From NCBI RefSeq assembly GCF_003269035.1, contig NZ_QLTK01000005.1, positions 1 through 64,000 on the forward strand: a stretch of DNA of 64,000 nt, in the 5' to 3' direction. Origin of the DNA: Paraburkholderia bryophila (lineage in GTDB: Bacteria; Pseudomonadota; Gammaproteobacteria; Burkholderiales; Burkholderiaceae). Numbering within the stretch: the first letter of the stretch is position 1; each line of letters opens with the position of its first letter. A program made the translations under genes and the position numbers. The notes under the pieces were generated by a model, which worked only from the letters and a program-made list of their open reading frames with translations, ran no database searches and was not told the DNA's origin. This document shows positions 7,885-16,126 of this stretch, in pieces.

Positions 7885-8604
7885 ATGAAACAGCGCGCAA
7901 CCGTTACGGGTATCGGCGCGGTCAATGCCGACGACCCGCTAGGCACGCTCGCCGACGCCTGCCGCATCCTCTCCGCGAAAGGTCATATGGCGAGCCTCGC
8001 CGGCCAGATCACCTGGCGCGACGCGGCACATCGCGGCTACTGGACGCCCGCGCTTGGCACGAACTTCGCGGACGCTTCGGCGGCGTCTCTGGTGCTCGTC
8101 GACGATGAACTCAACGTGCTCGAAGGCAACGGCCGGCCGAATCCGGCGGTGCGGTTTCACGCGTGGGTGTATCGGCATCGTCCCGACGTGCATGCGATCG
8201 TCCACACGCATCCGCGCCACATCAGCGCGCTGTCCATGCTCGGCGTGCCGCTGCCCGTCGCGCACATGGACGCCTGCATGTTCCACGACGATTGCGGCTT
8301 CCTCGAAGACTGGCCCGGCGTGCCGATCGACGACGAAGAGGGCCGCATCATCACTGCGGCACTCGGCGCGCGGCGCTCCGCGCTGCTCGTCAATCACGGC
8401 TACATCTGCGCGTGCGCATCGGTCGAGGAAAGCGTGTACATGGCGGTATCGATGGAAAACGCGGCCGAACTGGCGCTGCTGGCCATGGCGGCCGGCACGA
8501 TCAAACCGGTGCGCGCCGATCTCGCTCAGGCGGCGCATGACTTTCTGCTGCAGCCTGCGATCGTGAACGCGACGTTCGCGTACTGGCTGGAACAGGCGCG
8601 CTGA
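7885..8604 (+). CDS. class II aldolase/adducin-family protein
   Basis: This 239-residue protein belongs to the zinc-dependent class II aldolase/adducin family. The family pattern is visible: LVLVDDELNVLEGNGRP, then HAWVYRHRPDVHAIVHTHP with zinc-ligating histidines, and LLVNHGYICA with another. Members cleave or decarboxylate phospho-sugars or hydroxy-acids. AAGGAG precedes the ATG by nine bases and overlaps the end of the transporter gene, showing coupling. With the transporter it probably handles a small sugar acid or aromatic acid, but no substrate can be assigned. Confidence 0.85.
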   Translation: MKQRATVTGIGAVNADDPLGTLADACRILSAKGHMASLAGQITWRDAAHRGYWTPALGTNFADASAASLVLVDDELNVLEGNGRPNPAVRFHAWVYRHRPDVHAIVHTHPRHISALSMLGVPLPVAHMDACMFHDDCGFLEDWPGVPIDDEEGRIITAALGARRSALLVNHGYICACASVEESVYMAVSMENAAELALLAMAAGTIKPVRADLAQAAHDFLLQPAIVNATFAYWLEQAR

Positions 8605-8933
8605 AAAAATGCCGGCAATGGCGCGCGGACTCCGTCTTGGCCCGGCATGCGGCGATAAAAACCCCTACGTGCGACGCAGGCCCGCGCCACGCTCACCGCA
8701 TCGGAAACAGTGCCGTGCAACACCGGCACCACATGAAATTGATGGTTCAGGTCGAGCGCGGAGAGCGGCCGGTACACCGCCGGAACCTCGGCAACGACCG
8801 GCGCCGGACTCGGGCTCACTATCACGAGAAGTATCGCGGCCGCGCATGGCGGCACCCTTGTGCTCAGAAACCGGTCTAGCGGCGGGCTGGAGCCGGTTCT
8901 GACGATGCGGCGGGATAGCTGACTTCCAGCCGG
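8605..8933. other. intergenic region without a supported gene
   Basis: About 330 bases separate the aldolase stop from the convergent glutathione-transferase stop. Short overlapping frames occur on both strands, one on the minus strand from a GTG at 8855 with a signal-like N-terminus. None has a convincing ribosome binding site, and that one runs into the aldolase gene. I see no strong hairpin. Confidence 0.45.
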
Positions 8934-9545
8934 TTAGACGCCAGCCTTTTCCATCGCGCGCTGATAGGCGGGCCGAGCTTCGAAGCGATCGACGAACGCC
9001 GTGAGATTCGGGAACGCGTCGCGGCCGCAAAATCGCAGCGCCGTCTGCGCGACGAAAGAGAGCTGAATATCCGCACCCGACAATTCGCTGCCGAGCAGAT
9101 AGTCGCGCCCGGCGAGTTCCTGATCCAGAAAGCCCAGGTGGTTCTGCAACTCACTGCTGATTCGCGGTTGCAGCGGCGCAGCGCCATCGCCCAGGCGCGC
9201 GGTGTAAATCTTCAGCATCAGCGGCAACATCGCCGAGCCTTCCGCATAGTGCAGAAACTGCGAGTAACGGTCGTATTCGCGCGTGTCGTAAGCCGGGCTC
9301 AAACGGCCGTTGCCATAGCGGCGAATCAGATAGTCGACGATCGCGCCCGACTCGAAAATCACCGTGTCGCCGTCGCGAATCACCGGGGCCTTTCCCAGCG
9401 GATGAATTGCCGTCAGTTCCGGCGGAGCCAGACGGGTGTCGGGATTGCGCTGATATTGAACGAGCTTGTAGTCGAGGCCGAGTTCTTCCAGCAGCCACGT
9501 GATACGACGTGAGCGGGATTCGTTGAGGTGATGGACTTCGATCAT
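8934..9545 (-). CDS. glutathione S-transferase
   Basis: This 203-residue protein has an N-terminal thioredoxin-like domain (MIEVHHLNESRSRRITWLLEE; PLGKAPVIRDGDTVIFESGAIVDYLI) and an all-helical C-terminal domain from about residue 85. The IFESGAI stretch supplies the Glu-Ser pair that holds glutathione. The Ser of NESRSRR is the probable catalytic residue, as in the beta/theta-like classes. The open frame extends further upstream to 9701, but homology starts at 9545. The neighbouring quinone-oxidoreductase gene suggests a local detoxification theme, though a terminator separates them. Confidence 0.9.
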   Translation of the reverse strand: MIEVHHLNESRSRRITWLLEELGLDYKLVQYQRNPDTRLAPPELTAIHPLGKAPVIRDGDTVIFESGAIVDYLIRRYGNGRLSPAYDTREYDRYSQFLHYAEGSAMLPLMLKIYTARLGDGAAPLQPRISSELQNHLGFLDQELAGRDYLLGSELSGADIQLSFVAQTALRFCGRDAFPNLTAFVDRFEARPAYQRAMEKAGV

Positions 9546-9595
9546 GGTGTGGCCGGGTCGAGTGGAAAGATGGAAGAAAGGGTGAAGCATGCGCG

Positions 9596-9627
9596 CAGTT
9601 GCGAATCGCGTCGAGGATTCGCAACTG
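9596..9627. terminator. hairpin, 12-bp perfect stem, 8-base loop
   Basis: The arms 9596-9607 and 9616-9627 are fully complementary. The hairpin lies just past the stop of the alcohol-dehydrogenase-family gene (9655, minus strand) and upstream of the glutathione-transferase gene. It most likely ends the former transcript. Confidence 0.7.
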
Positions 9628-9654
9628 TCATGCCGCCAGGGCTCAAGCTCAGGT

Positions 9655-10635
9655 TCAGGCAAACCGCAGCAGTACCTTGCCCTTGCGTGCGCTCTTGCCA
9701 CTCGCCTCGGCCGCCAGCGCCGCGTTCTCCACGTCGAATACCGCGTCCACCGGCAGCTTCAACTCGCCGGATGCCGCCAGCCCGATCAGTTCGCCGACCA
9801 TGCGCGCCTTATCCGCAGCCGACGTGACTTCGAAAACCTTGGTCGCCCAGAAACCTTTGACCGTTGCCTGCTTGAAGATCGCGTCGCCGGAACTGAGCCG
9901 CATCGGCTCGTTCGACATTGCACCGAACGACACCAGCGTGCCGTTTTCGCCGAGCAGGCCGAAGATGTCGCCGCTCGCATCGCCGCCCACCGAGTCGACG
10001 CCGGCCACCAGCGGCGCCTCGCCGATCAACTCGCGCACGCGTTCCTTCCAGCCGTCACTGTCCGTCGACACCGCATTGCCGATGCCGATCTCGGCCAACT
10101 CCGCAACGCCCGCTTCGCGCCGGACCAGATTCACGACATGGATGCCGCGCGAATTGGCGAGCATCGCCAGCGTCTTGCCGACCGCGCCGTTCGCCGTGTT
10201 CTGGATGAACCACTGGCCCGCTTCCAGGTGCAGGTACTCGAGCAACATCACGGCACTCAACGGCATGGCGATCAACTGGCACCCTACTTCGTCGCTGACG
10301 GCGTCCGGCAATGGAATCACCGCCGCCGCCGGCGCCAGAACGTAGTCGGCCCACGCCTCGTGAATGCCGGCCACGACCACGCGCTGACCGACCTTCACAT
10401 GTGCGACACCCTCGCCCACCGCATCGATCACGCCGGCGACTTCGGTGCCGCCGACGGCCGGCAGCGTCGGCTTGTAGCCGTACTGACCGCGAATGGTCCA
10501 GAGGTCGTGATTGTGGATCGGCGACAAGGTCGCCTTGATTCGCACCTGACCCGCGCCCGGATTCGGCGTGGGACGTTCGGCAAGTTGCAGCACTTCGGCC
10601 GGATTGCCGAAAGCGGAATAGATGACGCTACGCAA
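9655..10635 (-). CDS. zinc-type alcohol dehydrogenase/quinone oxidoreductase family (MDR) protein
   Basis: This 326-residue member of the medium-chain dehydrogenase superfamily would reduce quinones or enoyl compounds with NAD(P)H. It has the GroES-like N-terminal domain (HNHDLWTIRGQYG, GTEVAGVIDAVG) and a nucleotide-binding domain around IQNTANGAVGKTLAMLANSRG. The usual zinc-ligand Cys cluster is not apparent, suggesting a zinc-free reductase. The start is TTG at 10635, supported by AAGGAG seven bases upstream; no ATG is available near the conserved N-terminus. The TetR gene ends 107 bases upstream on the same strand, and its product probably controls this gene. Confidence 0.88.
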   Translation of the reverse strand: MRSVIYSAFGNPAEVLQLAERPTPNPGAGQVRIKATLSPIHNHDLWTIRGQYGYKPTLPAVGGTEVAGVIDAVGEGVAHVKVGQRVVVAGIHEAWADYVLAPAAAVIPLPDAVSDEVGCQLIAMPLSAVMLLEYLHLEAGQWFIQNTANGAVGKTLAMLANSRGIHVVNLVRREAGVAELAEIGIGNAVSTDSDGWKERVRELIGEAPLVAGVDSVGGDASGDIFGLLGENGTLVSFGAMSNEPMRLSSGDAIFKQATVKGFWATKVFEVTSAADKARMVGELIGLAASGELKLPVDAVFDVENAALAAEASGKSARKGKVLLRFA

Positions 10636-10742
10636 AGTCGATCTCCTTGAACGTGCAACGATTGAAGCTCCGCATGACCCGGAGCCGGTGCTTGTGTATG
10701 GGATAGGTCAACGGCATGTCGAGACCACGACACGCCGCAAAA

Positions 10743-11333
10743 TCACCGCGCGCGCAGCACGCTTTGCGTCACCGCCATGGCTTGCGCCATCGCGCTGCCG
10801 TCTTTGCGCAGCTTGGTGACGAGCGCCGCGCCGAGCCACATGTGATAGAGAAGCTCGGCCGCCTCTTTGGCCCGGATCTCCGGCGACAGCGAGCCGTCGG
10901 CCTTACCCTCTTCGATCACACGAGCCAGACGCAACATCAAACGGTCGACGCCGTCGCGAAGCACGAGGCGCATCTCGTCGGACAGGTCGCCGACTTCCGC
11001 GCTCAGCTTCACCACCAGACACTTTTCGTCGCCGTCCTGGTCGAGTTGCTCCAGTTGCCACGCGGACCAGTAGCTGAGCAGCTTGTCGCGACCATTGACG
11101 CCGGGTTGGCCGAACAGCGCGTCGAGTCGCGCCGCGTAGTCCGCGACGTACTGTTGCAGCAACTCGCTGCCGAACGCTTCTTTCGAACCGAAGTAGTGAT
11201 AGAACGATCCCTTCGGGATGTCGGCCGTGGTCAGAATCTCGTTCAGACCCACGCCGACGAAACCCTTACGCGCGATCAGCGCCCGCCCGGCATCGAGGAT
11301 GTGCCGGCGGATGTGTGGATGGCTAGCTCTCAT
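10743..11333 (-). CDS. TetR/AcrR-family transcriptional repressor
   Basis: This 196-residue regulator has a TetR helix-turn-helix at about residues 7-55 (ILDAGRALIARKGFVGVGLNEIL, then DIPKGSFYHYFGSKEAF) and a helical ligand domain. The overall pattern matches the NemR/AcuR-like subgroup that senses electrophiles. The start was set at 11333, where the conserved N-terminus begins. The palindrome TAGAC-N5-GTCTA lies 23 bases ahead of the start and is the expected operator for autoregulation. The downstream quinone-oxidoreductase gene is the likely target. Confidence 0.9.
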   Translation of the reverse strand: MRASHPHIRRHILDAGRALIARKGFVGVGLNEILTTADIPKGSFYHYFGSKEAFGSELLQQYVADYAARLDALFGQPGVNGRDKLLSYWSAWQLEQLDQDGDEKCLVVKLSAEVGDLSDEMRLVLRDGVDRLMLRLARVIEEGKADGSLSPEIRAKEAAELLYHMWLGAALVTKLRKDGSAMAQAMAVTQSVLRAR

Positions 11334-11356
11334 AGGTGACGGATTATGGCCGCAAT

Positions 11357-11371
11357 TAGACCAGTCGTCTA
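11357..11371. promoter_or_regulatory. TetR-type operator candidate TAGAC-N5-GTCTA
   Basis: A perfect 5-5-5 inverted repeat lies 23 bases upstream of the TetR start. TAGAC/GTCTA half-sites are typical for NemR-like TetR repressors. The stop codon of the small upstream gene (11369-11371) lies inside this site, so repressor binding there could also act as a roadblock to readthrough. Confidence 0.6.
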
Positions 11372-11518
11372 GAGCATGAAAGTGGCTAGCCGCGCTAGCC
11401 TGACCCCTCCGAGGATGAAGGGATGAGAGAGCACCACCACCGTCACGACGAAGATCGTGAAAAGCGTGTTGCCGGCACGGTTTTCCCATGTCATGGGGCG
11501 CTTCGTACCCCGCTTCAT
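11369..11518 (-). CDS. 49-residue putative single-span membrane protein
   Basis: This small open frame starts at ATG 11518 with GGGAG six bases upstream and ends at TAG 11369-11371. The N-terminus is basic (MKRGTKRP), then comes a hydrophobic stretch NTLFTIFVVTVVVLSH (about 17-32) continuing through PFILGG, long enough for one membrane span. It starts 17 bases after the stop of the preceding small gene, so it is probably the third member of that transcript. I do not recognise a family. The ribosome binding site and spacing support it, but short length keeps confidence moderate. Confidence 0.5.
   Translation of the reverse strand: MKRGTKRPMTWENRAGNTLFTIFVVTVVVLSHPFILGGVRLARLATFML
11384..11400. 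repeat. inverted repeat GGCTAGC-N3-GCTAGCC
   Basis: A perfect 7-3-7 inverted repeat lies inside the 3' part of the small membrane-protein gene and 51 bases from the TetR start. It may be a second regulatory site or a small hairpin. Its function is unknown. Confidence 0.4.
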
Positions 11519-11535
11519 GGCGCTCTCCCAGGCCG

Positions 11536-11856
11536 TCACGCAGGGCTGTAGATAATGCGCGCGAGTTCCTGATGGACTTCGAAACTCACCGAGTATTCCG
11601 CCGACGCCTCGATGAACCGCAGCGCCACGCCGGCCAGCTCATCGGACTGTTTGTCGCTCAACCGCGCGAGCGCCTCGGCTCCATACGTATTCGCAATGAC
11701 GTCGCGCGCCCGCTGTTCCGCATCCGCAATGGATGCGAGTAGCGAGTGGTCGCCGGACAGGGCGGCAACGGCCTTGACCGCCGCCCATTGGGCGCGGCGT
11801 GTGGTCATGACCGTTGCGGACCGGTTGCGAAAAACGCGGGCAATGAATTTGAACAT
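11536..11856 (-). CDS. hypothetical 106-residue protein
   Basis: The start at 11856 (MFKFIARVFRNRS) has GGAGG six bases upstream, and this site overlaps the stop of the previous gene at 11870, a sign of translational coupling. The protein has a basic amphipathic N-terminus followed by an Ala-rich helical body with many charged residues (DAEQRARDVI, LSDKQSDELAG). No catalytic motif, signal peptide or membrane segment is evident. I do not recognise it. It looks like a small Burkholderiales-restricted protein. Confidence 0.65.
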   Translation of the reverse strand: MFKFIARVFRNRSATVMTTRRAQWAAVKAVAALSGDHSLLASIADAEQRARDVIANTYGAEALARLSDKQSDELAGVALRFIEASAEYSVSFEVHQELARIIYSPA

Positions 11857-11869
11857 GGCCCGCCTCCGA

Positions 11870-12067
11870 TCAAGCAACTGCGTTACCCGGCAACGTGCCC
11901 GTGTCGCGCTCGACGGTTTCTTTGCCGGCCTCCAGTTTCTCCGCTTCGGCCGCGCCGATCGCGCGTTGCTGTGCCATCGATGCCTGGCTCCAGGTGTGGT
12001 CTTCGGGAAATTCCGGCGTCCTGGTTGCGTTGTAGGCAGTCTTGATCAGTTTCGTGAGCTTGCTCAT
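11870..12067 (-). CDS. hypothetical 65-residue hydrophilic protein
   Basis: This small protein begins MSKLTKLIKTAYNATRTPE and continues as a charged Ala/Glu-rich segment (RAIGAAEAEKLEAGKETVERD). The start at 12067 was preferred over 12097 because the latter lacks any ribosome binding site. It is the first gene of a run of three small same-strand genes. I do not recognise a family. The composition suggests a soluble, possibly disordered or stress-related protein, without direct evidence. Confidence 0.6.
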   Translation of the reverse strand: MSKLTKLIKTAYNATRTPEFPEDHTWSQASMAQQRAIGAAEAEKLEAGKETVERDTGTLPGNAVA

Positions 12068-12421
12068 GATGAGGTCCCGTAGCGTGTAGTGAATCAACGT
12101 GTGTGATGATTTTTATCGGCGCTTATCTGAAACGGTTGCGCTCAATCTGGGTCATGCAGTTCGGATCTTAGTGGCGTTGATTTTTTTCAGGGGGACCAAT
12201 TGTTTTTCTGTGCTGGTGAGCGCACTCAGGGTTTTCGTGAGACTCGAACGAGGCGAAAGGCTCGGTGCGGCCAGTTCAAACGCCCGATTGATCGAGCTCC
12301 CCCGTACCGGACATCATCTTGAAAACCGTATAGGTACTGTACCGGCAACCCTCGCTAGAATGCTTCGACGTCCTGTTGCCAGCTTTATCGCCAGTTCCAT
12401 TGCCAGACACCGGAGCACGCC
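12068..12421. promoter_or_regulatory. divergent intergenic region with 11-bp palindrome
   Basis: About 350 bases separate the small-gene operon from the LysE gene, so promoters for both directions lie here. A perfect palindrome GGTACTGTACC occupies 12333-12343, about 80 bases ahead of the LysE start. It could be part of an operator or promoter for that gene. An AT-rich part near 12105-12200 fits the minus-strand promoter. Overlapping open frames here are not convincing. Confidence 0.45.
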
Positions 12422-13045
12422 ATGTTTTACCTCAGTCTCAGCGCCCTGCCAGCCGGCATTCTGTTCGCGCTCGTCACCAGCATCACCCCCGGTCCGAACA
12501 ACACGATGCTGCTCGCCTCGGGCGTCAACTTCGGTTTTCGCCGCACGTTGCCGCATCTGTCCGGGATCAGTCTCGGCGTCGTGCTGTTGATGCTGTCGGT
12601 GGGCATTGGCCTCGGCGAAGCCTTCGTCCATTTCCCGGTGCTGTACACGGTGCTCGAAGTGGCGAGCGTGGCCTATCTGCTGTATCTGGCGTGGAAGATC
12701 GGCACGTCGGGCGAATTGAAGCTCAGGAAAGGCGAACGCCGGCCCATGAAATTTCATGAAGCCATCGCGTTTCAGTGGGTCAATCCGAAGGCATGGATGA
12801 TGGTCCTGACCGCCGCCACGACCATTAATCTCAGCGAGAGCTACAGCATGAATGCGGTCGCGATGGCCGCGATCTTCTACGTGATCGGTTTTCCGTGCAT
12901 CTGCCTGTGGGCAGGTTTCGGCACAGCGATGCGCAGGGTGTTGTCGGACCCGAAGCGCCTGCGTATTTTCAATGTGGCGATGGCGCTGTTGCTGGTGCTG
13001 TCGTTGTATCCGATTGCCTTGAAGTTGCTCGGCCACGCGGGTTGA
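12422..13045 (+). CDS. LysE/RhtB-family amino-acid exporter
   Basis: This 207-residue inner-membrane protein has about six hydrophobic segments. The family signature is near the N-terminus: ALVTSITPGPNNTMLLASGVNFG. A second conserved point is FQWVNPKAWMMVL near residue 120. Members export basic or neutral amino acids or homoserine-like compounds by proton antiport. It converges with the MocR gene (18 bases between stops). Together with the nearby omega-amino-acid transaminase it suggests amino-acid handling, but the substrate is unknown. Confidence 0.88.
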   Translation: MFYLSLSALPAGILFALVTSITPGPNNTMLLASGVNFGFRRTLPHLSGISLGVVLLMLSVGIGLGEAFVHFPVLYTVLEVASVAYLLYLAWKIGTSGELKLRKGERRPMKFHEAIAFQWVNPKAWMMVLTAATTINLSESYSMNAVAMAAIFYVIGFPCICLWAGFGTAMRRVLSDPKRLRIFNVAMALLLVLSLYPIALKLLGHAG

Positions 13046-13062
13046 GCAGCACCAGGCGAGCG

Positions 13063-14478
13063 TTATAACGCGCCCCGCCCGACCCGTTCGATAAATCGCC
13101 ACAATGCATCGTCGGTCGAGTAAGGCGCGTTGAAGCGGAACCACGCGCTCGGGGCGTCGTCGGGCCTGAAGTAGGACCCTGGCGCCAGCCAGATTCCGTG
13201 TGCCAGCGCCGCCGTCGCCACCTCGCCGGCGCGCTCGGGTTCGATCGGCAGGCGCGCCCACAGAAACAGGCCGGCGCGCGGCCGGTGGAACAGTTCCAAA
13301 CCCAGCGAATCGAGCCGCTCCTCGACCGTGGCATGCACGAGTTTCAAGCGCTCGTTCACGGCTTCCACGTGACGCGCGTAACGCCCTTCGAGCAGCACCT
13401 TGTCGACGATCCGCTCGATCGCTTCCGACGACGTCAACCCCACCGCCATTTTCGTGCGCGCCAGTTCGCGCAACACCGCACGCTCGGCGACCACGTAGCC
13501 GCAACGCAGCCCCGGCGTCACCGTCTTCGAAAAACCGCCCACGTACAGCACGCGCTGCAATCCCTCCATCGCCGCGAAAAGCGGCGCACCGGACGGCGCC
13601 AGTTCGCGGCTCACGTCGTCTTCGATCACCCACATGCGCTGACGCTCGGCGATCTGCAGCAGCCGGAACGCCGCCGACATGCCGAAGGTCGCGCCGGTCG
13701 GATTCTGCAGCGTGGTATTGACGAAGATCGCCTTGGGCTTGTGCTGCGCGACCAGCGCTTCGAGCACGTCGGTATCGACGCCCGCCGGCGTGCGCGGCAC
13801 GCCATGCACGACCAGCCCCGCAAGCTTGAGAATCTGCAGCAGATTGCAATAACCCGGATCTTCGACGATCACGGCATCGCCCGCACGCAGCAACGTCCGC
13901 ACGATCAGGTCCAGCCCCTGGGTCGCGCCCTGCGTGAGCAGCACGTTGGACACGTCCACCGGCAACCCGCGCCGGTCGAGTTGCTCGGCGATCCGCTCGC
14001 GCAGCGGCGCGAATCCGTACGGATGCCCGTAGTCGCCGAGGCGCGCCGCCGGCACCCGACTCATGGCGCGTAACGAATGCTGCAGACCGGTTTCGTTGAT
14101 CCACTCGTTCGGCAGCCAGCCGCCGCCGGCCTTGATCGGCACCGAATGGTCGGCGAACACGTCGGACAGCAGCCAGGTCGCGGTGAGACTCGGCGGCTGC
14201 CAGTCGGTCGCGGCGACTCGCGCGGACGGCGCGCGCGCCGCCACCCGGTAGCCGGAACCGCGCCGCGCGACAACCAGCCCCATCGACACCAGACGGTTGT
14301 ACGCCTCGGTGACTGTAAAGGTGCTGAGCTCATGGCTTTGCGCCAGTTGCCGCACCGACGGCAGCAGCGCGCCCGCGCGCAGCGATTGCGCCTCGATGGC
14401 GCGCGTGAAGCCTTGCACCACCTGCTCGACGAGCGTGGGCGCGGCGCGCCGGTCGCGCTCGAGTTGAAGTTCGATCAT
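13063..14478 (-). CDS. MocR-family (GntR-aminotransferase fusion) transcriptional regulator
   Basis: This 471-residue protein joins a GntR winged-helix domain (about residues 10-80: LRAGALLPSVRQLAQSHELS, TVTEAYNRLVSMGLV, RRGSGYRV) to a fold-type I aminotransferase-like domain. The PLP-binding Lys is K318 in GGFSKTVTPGLRCGYV, with IEDDVSRE at 285-292. Such regulators use PLP to sense an amine or amino acid and usually activate a divergent transaminase. Here the divergent neighbour is an omega-amino-acid:pyruvate transaminase, with repeated operator-like sequences between them. GabR and TauR are the closest known logic, but the effector cannot be read off. Confidence 0.9.
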   Translation of the reverse strand: MIELQLERDRRAAPTLVEQVVQGFTRAIEAQSLRAGALLPSVRQLAQSHELSTFTVTEAYNRLVSMGLVVARRGSGYRVAARAPSARVAATDWQPPSLTATWLLSDVFADHSVPIKAGGGWLPNEWINETGLQHSLRAMSRVPAARLGDYGHPYGFAPLRERIAEQLDRRGLPVDVSNVLLTQGATQGLDLIVRTLLRAGDAVIVEDPGYCNLLQILKLAGLVVHGVPRTPAGVDTDVLEALVAQHKPKAIFVNTTLQNPTGATFGMSAAFRLLQIAERQRMWVIEDDVSRELAPSGAPLFAAMEGLQRVLYVGGFSKTVTPGLRCGYVVAERAVLRELARTKMAVGLTSSEAIERIVDKVLLEGRYARHVEAVNERLKLVHATVEERLDSLGLELFHRPRAGLFLWARLPIEPERAGEVATAALAHGIWLAPGSYFRPDDAPSAWFRFNAPYSTDDALWRFIERVGRGAL

Positions 14479-14568
14479 GGTCAGGACGAAAAAGCGCGCC
14501 GCGGCAGGCGGCGAAACGTGGATAAAATGCCTTGGACGAAGCCCCGTTCAAGCCTGCTATCCAGCGAC

Positions 14569-14619
14569 ACAGTTAGCGCTAAGCTACCAATACAGTTAGC
14601 GTCACACTGCGTCAACTGT
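14569..14619. promoter_or_regulatory. MocR operator candidates: two direct ACAGTTAGCG repeats plus an inverted half-site
   Basis: ACAGTTAGCG occurs at 14569-14578 and again at 14592-14601, 23 bases apart, so on the same face of the helix. An inverted AACTGT lies at 14614-14619. Direct repeats of this kind, combined with an inverted site, are the known binding pattern of GabR/PdxR-type MocR regulators. They lie in the spacer between the MocR gene and the transaminase. Confidence 0.65.
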
Positions 14620-14702
14620 TTATGCCGCCATTAAACCGCGGACGCTACAGTTTCGCCATGCCCCAAAGGACGCCCTTGGGGACCCATTTCGAGGAGATAC
14701 CC

Positions 14703-16031
14703 ATGACTTCGCGCCCCGTCATCGACGATCTGTCGTCCTTCTGGATGCCCTTCACCGCCAACCGTCAGTTCAAGGCTGCGCCGCGCCTGCTGGAATCGGC
14801 CAAGGGCATGTACTACCGCACCACGGACGGCCGCGAAGTGCTCGACGGTTGCGCGGGTCTCTGGTGTGTGAACGCCGGCCACGGCCGCGACGAGATCGTG
14901 GCCGCGATCACCCAGCAGCTTTCCACACTCGATTTCGCACCGACTTTCCAGATGGGTCACCCGCTCGCCTTCGAAGCGGCCACCAGGGTCGCCGAACTGA
15001 TGCCGGAGGGCCTCGACCGTATCTTCTTCACGAACTCGGGTTCCGAGTCGGTCGACACGGCGTTGAAGATCGCCCTCGCCTATCACCGTTCGCGCGGCGA
15101 AGGCCAGCGCACCCGCTTGATCGGCCGTGAGCGCGGCTATCACGGCGTGGGTTTCGGCGGCATTTCGGTCGGCGGGATCGCGCCGAATCGCAAGACCTTC
15201 TCCGGCGCGCTGCTGCCGGCGGTGGATCATCTGCCGCACACGCATAACCTCGAACACAACGCCTATACGAAGGGCCAGCCGGCATGGGGCGCCCATCTCG
15301 CCGACGAACTCGAACGGATCGTCACGCTGCATGACGCGTCGACCATTGCAGCCGTGATCGTCGAGCCGGTAGCCGGTTCCACGGGCGTGCTGATTCCGCC
15401 GCAAGGCTATCTGCAGAAGCTGCGCGAGATCTGCACGAAGCACGGCATCCTGCTGATTTTCGACGAAGTGATCACCGCTTTCGGCCGTCTCGGCAAGGCG
15501 ACGGCCAGCGAGTATTTCGGCGTGACGCCGGACCTGATCACCATGGCGAAGGCCATCAACAATGCCGCGATTCCCATGGGCGCGGTCGCGGCGAGCCGTA
15601 CGATCCACGACACGATCGTCAACGGCGGCGCGCAAGGCGCGATCGAACTGTTCCACGGCTACACGTATTCGGCTCACCCGGCGGCCGCCGCAGCCGCCGT
15701 TGCCACGCTCGACCTGTATCGCCGCGAAGGCCTGTTCGACCGCGCCGGCAAGCTCGCGCCGACGTTCGAAGCCGCCGCTCACGCGCTGCGCGGCGCGAAA
15801 CATGTGAAGGACGTGCGCAACCTCGGCATGATCGCGGGCGTGGAACTGGAACCGCGCGAAGGCGCACCGGGCGCGCGGGCTTACGAGGCCTTCGTCAAAT
15901 GCTTCGAAGCGGGCGTGCTGGTGCGCTTTACGGGCGACATCCTGGCGTTCTCGCCGCCGCTGATCATCGACGAAGAACAGATCGCGCACATCTTCAAGAC
16001 GGTGGGCGACGTGCTGGCAACCGTGCAGTAA
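14703..16031 (+). CDS. class III omega-amino-acid:pyruvate aminotransferase
   Basis: This 442-residue PLP enzyme would transfer the amino group of beta-alanine or a related omega-amine to pyruvate. The N-terminus SSFWMPFTANRQFKAAPR is typical of omega-amino-acid:pyruvate transaminases. Other marks are GLWCVNAGHGRDEI, the PLP-contacting LIFDEVITAFGR and the Schiff-base Lys K283 in TMAKAINN. The ATG at 14703 has GAGGAG upstream; the open frame extends further but begins beyond the operators. The divergent MocR protein is the likely activator. Substrates could also be taurine, GABA or aromatic amines. Confidence 0.92.
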   Translation: MTSRPVIDDLSSFWMPFTANRQFKAAPRLLESAKGMYYRTTDGREVLDGCAGLWCVNAGHGRDEIVAAITQQLSTLDFAPTFQMGHPLAFEAATRVAELMPEGLDRIFFTNSGSESVDTALKIALAYHRSRGEGQRTRLIGRERGYHGVGFGGISVGGIAPNRKTFSGALLPAVDHLPHTHNLEHNAYTKGQPAWGAHLADELERIVTLHDASTIAAVIVEPVAGSTGVLIPPQGYLQKLREICTKHGILLIFDEVITAFGRLGKATASEYFGVTPDLITMAKAINNAAIPMGAVAASRTIHDTIVNGGAQGAIELFHGYTYSAHPAAAAAAVATLDLYRREGLFDRAGKLAPTFEAAAHALRGAKHVKDVRNLGMIAGVELEPREGAPGARAYEAFVKCFEAGVLVRFTGDILAFSPPLIIDEEQIAHIFKTVGDVLATVQ

Positions 16032-16049
16032 AGCGGTGCGGTAGAGCGA

Positions 16050-16082
16050 AAAGGCGGCGCTTTTTAGCGCCGCCTTTGTTTT
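16050..16082 (+). terminator. rho-independent terminator
   Basis: A 12-bp perfect stem (16050-16061 with 16066-16077) around a TTTT loop is followed by GTTTT. It lies 19 bases past the transaminase stop. Confidence 0.85.
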
Positions 16083-16126
16083 GTAGCCTGACTCCTCGCA
16101 GTGGCAGACTACGCACCCAACCCCAT

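Noticed and set aside
6474..7967. 497-residue minus-strand frame opposite the MHS transporter
   Set aside because: Low-complexity charged composition typical of a reverse-frame shadow. The plus-strand transporter is certain.
8526..8855. 109-residue minus-strand frame with a signal-like N-terminus
   Set aside because: It starts at GTG with the only purine-rich site directly adjacent, and its 3' end runs into the aldolase coding region. Codon quality drops in the second half.
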